Below are positions 60,224 through 64,000 of a stretch of 64,000 nucleotides of DNA, one piece after another. The stretch covers positions 1-64,000 of the forward strand of contig NZ_MVOL01000016.1 in the NCBI RefSeq assembly GCF_002018875.1, in the 5' to 3' direction. This DNA comes from Pseudomonas sp. MF4836. GTDB taxonomy: Bacteria > Pseudomonadota > Gammaproteobacteria > Pseudomonadales > Pseudomonadaceae. The number at the start of each line of letters is the position of its first letter. Within the stretch, counting starts at the first letter, position 1. The notes under the pieces are model-generated. The model worked only from the letters and a program-made list of their open reading frames with translations, did no database searches and was not told where the DNA came from. A program made the position numbers and the translations under genes.

Positions 60224-61720
60224 ATGAAGCTCAACTTCGAGCTCGACACCCTGAAGATGCGCATCGCCGACCCGGCGTTGCACACCCTGGAGTTGCGCGT
60301 GCGGGTACAGCGCGCCTTGCGCCAGCTGATCCTGGACGGGGTGCTGCCTCCCGGCTGCCGCCTGCCCGCCACCCGCAGCCTGTCCAGCTCACTGAACCTG
60401 TCCCGCGATACTGTGGAAATGGCCTACGTCCAATTGCAACTGGACGGCTACATCTGCCGGCGTCCGGGGTCGGGCAGTTACGTTTCGAGCAAGATCGGCC
60501 CCGACCTGCATGGCCAGCCACCGAAAAAACGCCGCGCCGGCGCGCCTCGATCGACCCCGGCGGCGGTGGCCCCGGCACTCAGCCAGCGCGGGGCACAGAT
60601 CCTCGCCAGCGGCGGCGTGACCGACCAGCAGAGGGTCCAGGCCTTTGTCACCGGGCTGCCGGAAACCCGCAGCTTCCCGATGGCGCTCTGGGAGCGCCTG
60701 CAACGCCAGGCCCAGAAGGATTGTCGGCACAGCGGCATGCTGCATGGCGACCCCCAGGGCGCCGAGCCCCTGCGCCAGGCCATCGCCGGCTACCTGAACC
60801 TGGAACGCGGGGCGCGGGTCAGTGCCGACCAGGTGCTGGTGCTGAGCAGCACCCGCCAGGCCCTGTATCTCTGCGCCCAGGTGCTGGTGGATGCCGGGCA
60901 ACCGATCCTGATGGAAGACCCGGGCTATTTCGGCGCGCGCAAGGCCTTCGAGATGGCCCAGCTCAAGGTGGTGCCGATTGCAGTGGATCGCCACGGCCTG
61001 AACACCGAGCAGTTGCAGGCTGATCGCAGCGGCGCCAACACCCTGTATGTGACGCCTTCGCACCAATACCCCACGGGCGTCACCCTGGCCCTGGAACGGC
61101 GCCTGGAACTCACCGCCTGGGCCGCCGAGCGCCAGGGCTGGATCATCGAAGACGACTACGACAGCCAGTTCCACTACGAAGGCCTGCCCACGGCCTGCGT
61201 CCAGGGCCTGGACCGCCACCAGCGCACCCTGTACGTGGGCACTTTCAGCAAGTCGCTGTACCCCGGCCTGCGCATGGGGTTCGTGGTATTGCCCCGGGAG
61301 CTGGTGGCGCCCATGACCTACGCCCGCAGCATCCTCGATGGCCACACGCCGCAGATCGCCCAGTTGACGCTGGCCCGGTTTATCGACGGCGGCCATTTCG
61401 GCGCCCATGTGCGGGCCATGCGCAAGATCTACGCCGTGCGCCGCGAGGCCATGGCCGCAGCCGTTGGCCGGCATCTGGCGGGTATCGTCCAGGCCCAGTT
61501 GCCCCCCGGCGGCCTGCAGATGCCCTGCCTGCTGGCCGAAGGCTGGAACGAGGCCGAGACCCTCACCCTGGCCGCCCGCGCCGGCCTCCAACTGCCCGGG
61601 CTGAGCCGCCTGTATGCCCGTCCGCCGGCCAATGGCGGCTGGCTGCTGGGGTTTTCCGCACTGACGCCCCACGAGATCGACAGCGCCATGCAGCGCCTGG
61701 CCAAGGCCCTGCAACGCTAG
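60224..61720 (+). CDS. MocR/PdxR-type regulator (GntR-aminotransferase fusion)
   Basis: 498 aa: an N-terminal GntR winged helix (ALRQLILDGVLPPGCRLPATRSLSSSLNLSRDTVEMAY in parts) joined by a linker to a class I aminotransferase-like domain with the PLP lysine in GTFSKSLYPGLRMGF. Such regulators respond to PLP or amino compounds. The start at 60224 (MKLNFEL) gives the normal N-terminus. It probably controls the upstream MFS gene. Confidence 0.92.
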   Translation: MKLNFELDTLKMRIADPALHTLELRVRVQRALRQLILDGVLPPGCRLPATRSLSSSLNLSRDTVEMAYVQLQLDGYICRRPGSGSYVSSKIGPDLHGQPPKKRRAGAPRSTPAAVAPALSQRGAQILASGGVTDQQRVQAFVTGLPETRSFPMALWERLQRQAQKDCRHSGMLHGDPQGAEPLRQAIAGYLNLERGARVSADQVLVLSSTRQALYLCAQVLVDAGQPILMEDPGYFGARKAFEMAQLKVVPIAVDRHGLNTEQLQADRSGANTLYVTPSHQYPTGVTLALERRLELTAWAAERQGWIIEDDYDSQFHYEGLPTACVQGLDRHQRTLYVGTFSKSLYPGLRMGFVVLPRELVAPMTYARSILDGHTPQIAQLTLARFIDGGHFGAHVRAMRKIYAVRREAMAAAVGRHLAGIVQAQLPPGGLQMPCLLAEGWNEAETLTLAARAGLQLPGLSRLYARPPANGGWLLGFSALTPHEIDSAMQRLAKALQR

Positions 61721-61869
61721 GGCCTAGCCCCGGCAAAGTGGTCTGCTGCACTTGGCGAAACCGGACTGATTGAAACCACCATTGCCCACCTAAGCTAGCG
61801 CTCTTCAACGCCAGGGCCGCAGCCGCCTGCTCACGCAAGCCCGCGGCCCCCTCAGCCAGGAACGAGCCC

Positions 61870-63072
61870 ATGCCCCACACCGCCCTACGCCCCAGCGACT
61901 TGCTGGCCCCCATCCTTGCCGCGCTGATTTCCGTCATCGTCAATTACGGCGGAACCTTTGTCCTGGTGTTCCAGGCCGCGCAATTGGGCCACCTGAGCCC
62001 GGCCCAGACCGCGTCCTGGGTCTGGTCGGTGAGCATCGGCGTCGGCCTTACCGGCGCCTGGCTGAGCTACCGCTACCGCGAGCCGATCATCACCGCCTGG
62101 TCGACCCCGGGGGTGGCCTTCCTGGCGACGATCATGCCCTTTACCCCCTACGGCGAAGTCATCGGCGCCTACGTGATCAGCGCCATCGGCTTTATTCTGC
62201 TGGGCCTGTCGGGGGCCTTCGAGCGCCTGGTACGGCTGATCCCCGGGGGCATCGCCGCCGGGCTGCTGGCGGGGATTCTGCTGCAATTCGGGATCAATGC
62301 CTTTGGCGGCGCGAGCGCCGACCCGTTGCTGGTGATTGTGCTGGTCGTGGCCTACGCGCTGTTGCGGCGCTTCACCTCACGTTTTGCGGTGGTCGGGATC
62401 CTGGCGATCGGCATGGCCCTGTTGCTGCTTCAGGAGCGCGTCGACCTGCACAGCGTCCACCTGAGCCTGGCAGCGCCGGTGTTTGAACGGCCGCAGTTCT
62501 CCATGGGCGCATTCCTCGGGGTGGCCCTGCCGCTGTTCGTCATCACCCTGACCGGCCAGTACATGCCCGGCATGCTGGTGCTGCGCAACGATGGCTTCAA
62601 GACCAGCGCCAACCCGATCCTCGGCATCACCGGCCTGGGGTCGCTGCTGATGGCGCCTTTCGGGGCCCATGCCTTCAACGTCGCCGCCATCACCGCTGCC
62701 ATCTGCACCGGCCCGGACGCCCACCCGCAACCCGCCAAGCGTTACATCGCCGGCCTGGCCTGCGGCCTGCTCTATGTGCTGGTGGGGGTGTTCGGAGTGA
62801 CCCTGGCGAGCCTGTTCATGATCCTGCCACGCACTTTTGTCACGACCCTGGCCGGCCTGGCATTGCTCGGCGCCATCGGTGGCAGCCTGGCCAACGCCAT
62901 GGCCGAGGTGCGGACCCGGGAAACCGCGCTGATCACTTTCCTGGCCACCGCGGCCAATGTGACCTTGCTCGGTGTCGGCGGCGCCTTCTGGGGGTTGGTG
63001 GCCGGCCTGGTGGCGCACCTGCTGATGCACGGTGGGCGCCAGGCAGCGACGCCCGGCACTGCCACCCGCTGA
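61870..63072 (+). CDS. BenE family transporter (benzoate/H+ symporter-like)
   Basis: 400 aa with about 12 hydrophobic segments. Family blocks are NYGGTFVLVFQAAQLGHLSPAQTASWVWSVSIG in parts, AWSTPGVAFLATIMP, and GITGLGSLLMAPFGAHAFNVAAITAAICTG in parts. No benzoate catabolic genes lie nearby, so the substrate is uncertain (the group includes YdcO). An upstream MocR gene ends 149 bp before. Confidence 0.9.
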   Translation: MPHTALRPSDLLAPILAALISVIVNYGGTFVLVFQAAQLGHLSPAQTASWVWSVSIGVGLTGAWLSYRYREPIITAWSTPGVAFLATIMPFTPYGEVIGAYVISAIGFILLGLSGAFERLVRLIPGGIAAGLLAGILLQFGINAFGGASADPLLVIVLVVAYALLRRFTSRFAVVGILAIGMALLLLQERVDLHSVHLSLAAPVFERPQFSMGAFLGVALPLFVITLTGQYMPGMLVLRNDGFKTSANPILGITGLGSLLMAPFGAHAFNVAAITAAICTGPDAHPQPAKRYIAGLACGLLYVLVGVFGVTLASLFMILPRTFVTTLAGLALLGAIGGSLANAMAEVRTRETALITFLATAANVTLLGVGGAFWGLVAGLVAHLLMHGGRQAATPGTATR

Positions 63073-63079
63073 CAGAAAA

Positions 63080-63105
63080 GCCCGGCACCCACCCGGGTAC
63101 CGGGC
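63080..63105 (-). terminator. terminator between benE-like gene and receptor gene
   Basis: Stem GCCCGG / CCGGGC (63080-63085 with 63100-63105); the minus strand continues TTTTCTGTC. Convergent genes on both sides. Confidence 0.7.
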
Positions 63106-63112
63106 ACGAGCA

Positions 63113-64000
63113 TCAGAAGCCGACGCTGGCCTGGACGAAGAAGGTCCGTGGGGCGCCGACATAGAGCCCGGAGTTGTTGTCGCTGGAGCGGGTGTAGTAC
63201 TGGCGGTCGAAGATGTTTTTCACCCCGGCGCCAAGCTTGAGGTTCGACAGCTGCGAACCGAAGTCATAGCCGCCCCGCAGGTTCCAGGTCACGTAGCCGG
63301 GGATATCACCGTACCGCCCGTCCGCCGTGCCTTCGGTGATGTAGTTGCTGTTGAAGCTGCCATTGGTGTTGACCATGCTCCCCGGCGAACGCTGCCTGGA
63401 CTGGGCGAACGCATCGACGTTATAGGTCCAGCGGTTGATGTCGTAGCGCAGGCCCAGGGTCGCCACCTGGCGCGAATAGAACGGCAGGTCGCGGTCCTTG
63501 AAGGCGTCGCTGCCGCCCTGGTACGTGGCCCGGGTGTAGGTGAAGCCGGCATTCGCGGTCAGGCCGTCCAGCCGTGGGTCGAGCGTCCCCAGCTCGTAAT
63601 GCACCGAGGCTTCGAGGCCTTGGTGCTTGGTGGCCCCGAGGTTGGTCCAGCCCACGTCGTTGCTGATGTATTGCAGCTCGTCGGAGAAGTCGATGTAGAA
63701 CGCCGTCAGCTCCCCGCCCCACACGTCATCGTTGTAGCGCGTACCGATTTCGTAGGTCTTGGCCTTCTCCGGGTTCAGGCCGTTGGCGGTCTGGTCGCCG
63801 ACGCCGCCCTGGCCCAGCTGGAAATACTGCAGGCTGCCGAACGAGGTCTCGTAGTTGGCGAACAGCTTCCAGGCATCGGACAGGTGATACATCACGCTCA
63901 GGGCCGGCAGCGGCTCGTTGCTGTTGATCTCGCGGCGCTTCTCCGGCACTCGCGTGCCCGTGGTGCCCTGGTCGCCCAGGACCGGGCGGTCGTGCCATTC
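63113..64000 (-). CDS. TonB-dependent siderophore receptor (C-terminal part)
   Basis: Only the last 295 codons are in the window; the frame is open to base 64000. The strands of an outer-membrane barrel are visible: alternating aromatic segments (WKLFANYETSFGSLQYF, KTYEIGTRYNDDVWGGELTAFY in parts, GLEASVHYEL), the conserved LGAGVKNIFDRQYYTR and GLYVGAPRTFFVQASVGF ending in Phe. FecA/siderophore-type receptor by resemblance; the ligand cannot be told from this part. Confidence 0.9.
   Translation of the reverse strand, partial: EWHDRPVLGDQGTTGTRVPEKRREINSNEPLPALSVMYHLSDAWKLFANYETSFGSLQYFQLGQGGVGDQTANGLNPEKAKTYEIGTRYNDDVWGGELTAFYIDFSDELQYISNDVGWTNLGATKHQGLEASVHYELGTLDPRLDGLTANAGFTYTRATYQGGSDAFKDRDLPFYSRQVATLGLRYDINRWTYNVDAFAQSRQRSPGSMVNTNGSFNSNYITEGTADGRYGDIPGYVTWNLRGGYDFGSQLSNLKLGAGVKNIFDRQYYTRSSDNNSGLYVGAPRTFFVQASVGF

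Noticed and set aside
1..64000. CRISPR arrays, prophage or insertion sequences
   Set aside because: No regularly spaced direct repeats, transposase, integrase or phage structural genes were seen. The only repeats are REP-type elements.

Overview
This window looks like chromosomal DNA of a Pseudomonas of the fluorescens group. The reasons are high GC with strong third-position GC bias, the gene order tig-clpP-clpX-lon-hupB-ppiD, the fadH / nitrilase-like / AraC block, the block of chemoreceptor, transporter, chemoreceptor and CarSR(BqsSR)-type two-component system with PepSY proteins, and scattered Pseudomonas-type REP repeats built on GTAGCCGC/GCGGCTAC. No phage, insertion sequence or CRISPR array was seen. 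Assignments rest on reading the sequence and on remembered family features; no database search was run.

Layout. 1-2.0 kb: phosphonate catabolism (phnW, cut by the window edge, then phnX). 2.2-8.3 kb: cytochrome b561, a PLP desulfhydrase/deaminase, fadH, a nitrilase-fold protein without the usual catalytic Cys, an AraC regulator and a 28-residue ORF with its own RBS and terminator. 8.5-13.0 kb: the most unusual locus, a MarR regulator with two near-identical TTGCAATTGCAA palindromes, one before a full-length homodimeric pyruvate-dehydrogenase-type E1 and one before a shorter protein that resembles only the central/C-terminal part of that E1. 13-16.2 kb: a DUF2242 lipoprotein, a LysR regulator and an MFS exporter. 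16.2-24.8 kb: the minus-strand proteostasis cluster, with a decayed tRNA-Asp between hupB and ppiD. 25.1-25.5 kb: tRNA-Leu, tRNA-His and tRNA-Arg, next to folD.

27-40 kb holds housekeeping and envelope genes: pbpG, a C39-like lipoprotein with a degenerate active site, terC, nhaR, an MFS exporter, sstT, yceH, a shikimate dehydrogenase paralogue, small secreted or hypothetical proteins, an AI-2E family permease and trhP (yegQ). 40.7-49.1 kb holds sensory functions: an sCache chemoreceptor, an NhaC-like transporter, a large dCache chemoreceptor, and an overlapping operon of two PepSY proteins, a response regulator and a sensor kinase. 49.2-52 kb: a patatin-like hydrolase, queD, a deoxyribosyltransferase and a NUDIX hydrolase.

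52-56 kb is a cytosine-use operon (codB, a PucR/CdaR-type regulator, codA) behind a near-consensus sigma-54 promoter and an NtrC-like site, so probably induced by nitrogen limitation. 56-61.7 kb: a DapF-like protein with both catalytic cysteines replaced by serine and a RidA-family protein, divergent from a LysR regulator, then an MFS transporter and a MocR-type regulator. 61.9 kb to the end: a BenE-family transporter and the 3' part of a TonB-dependent receptor gene.
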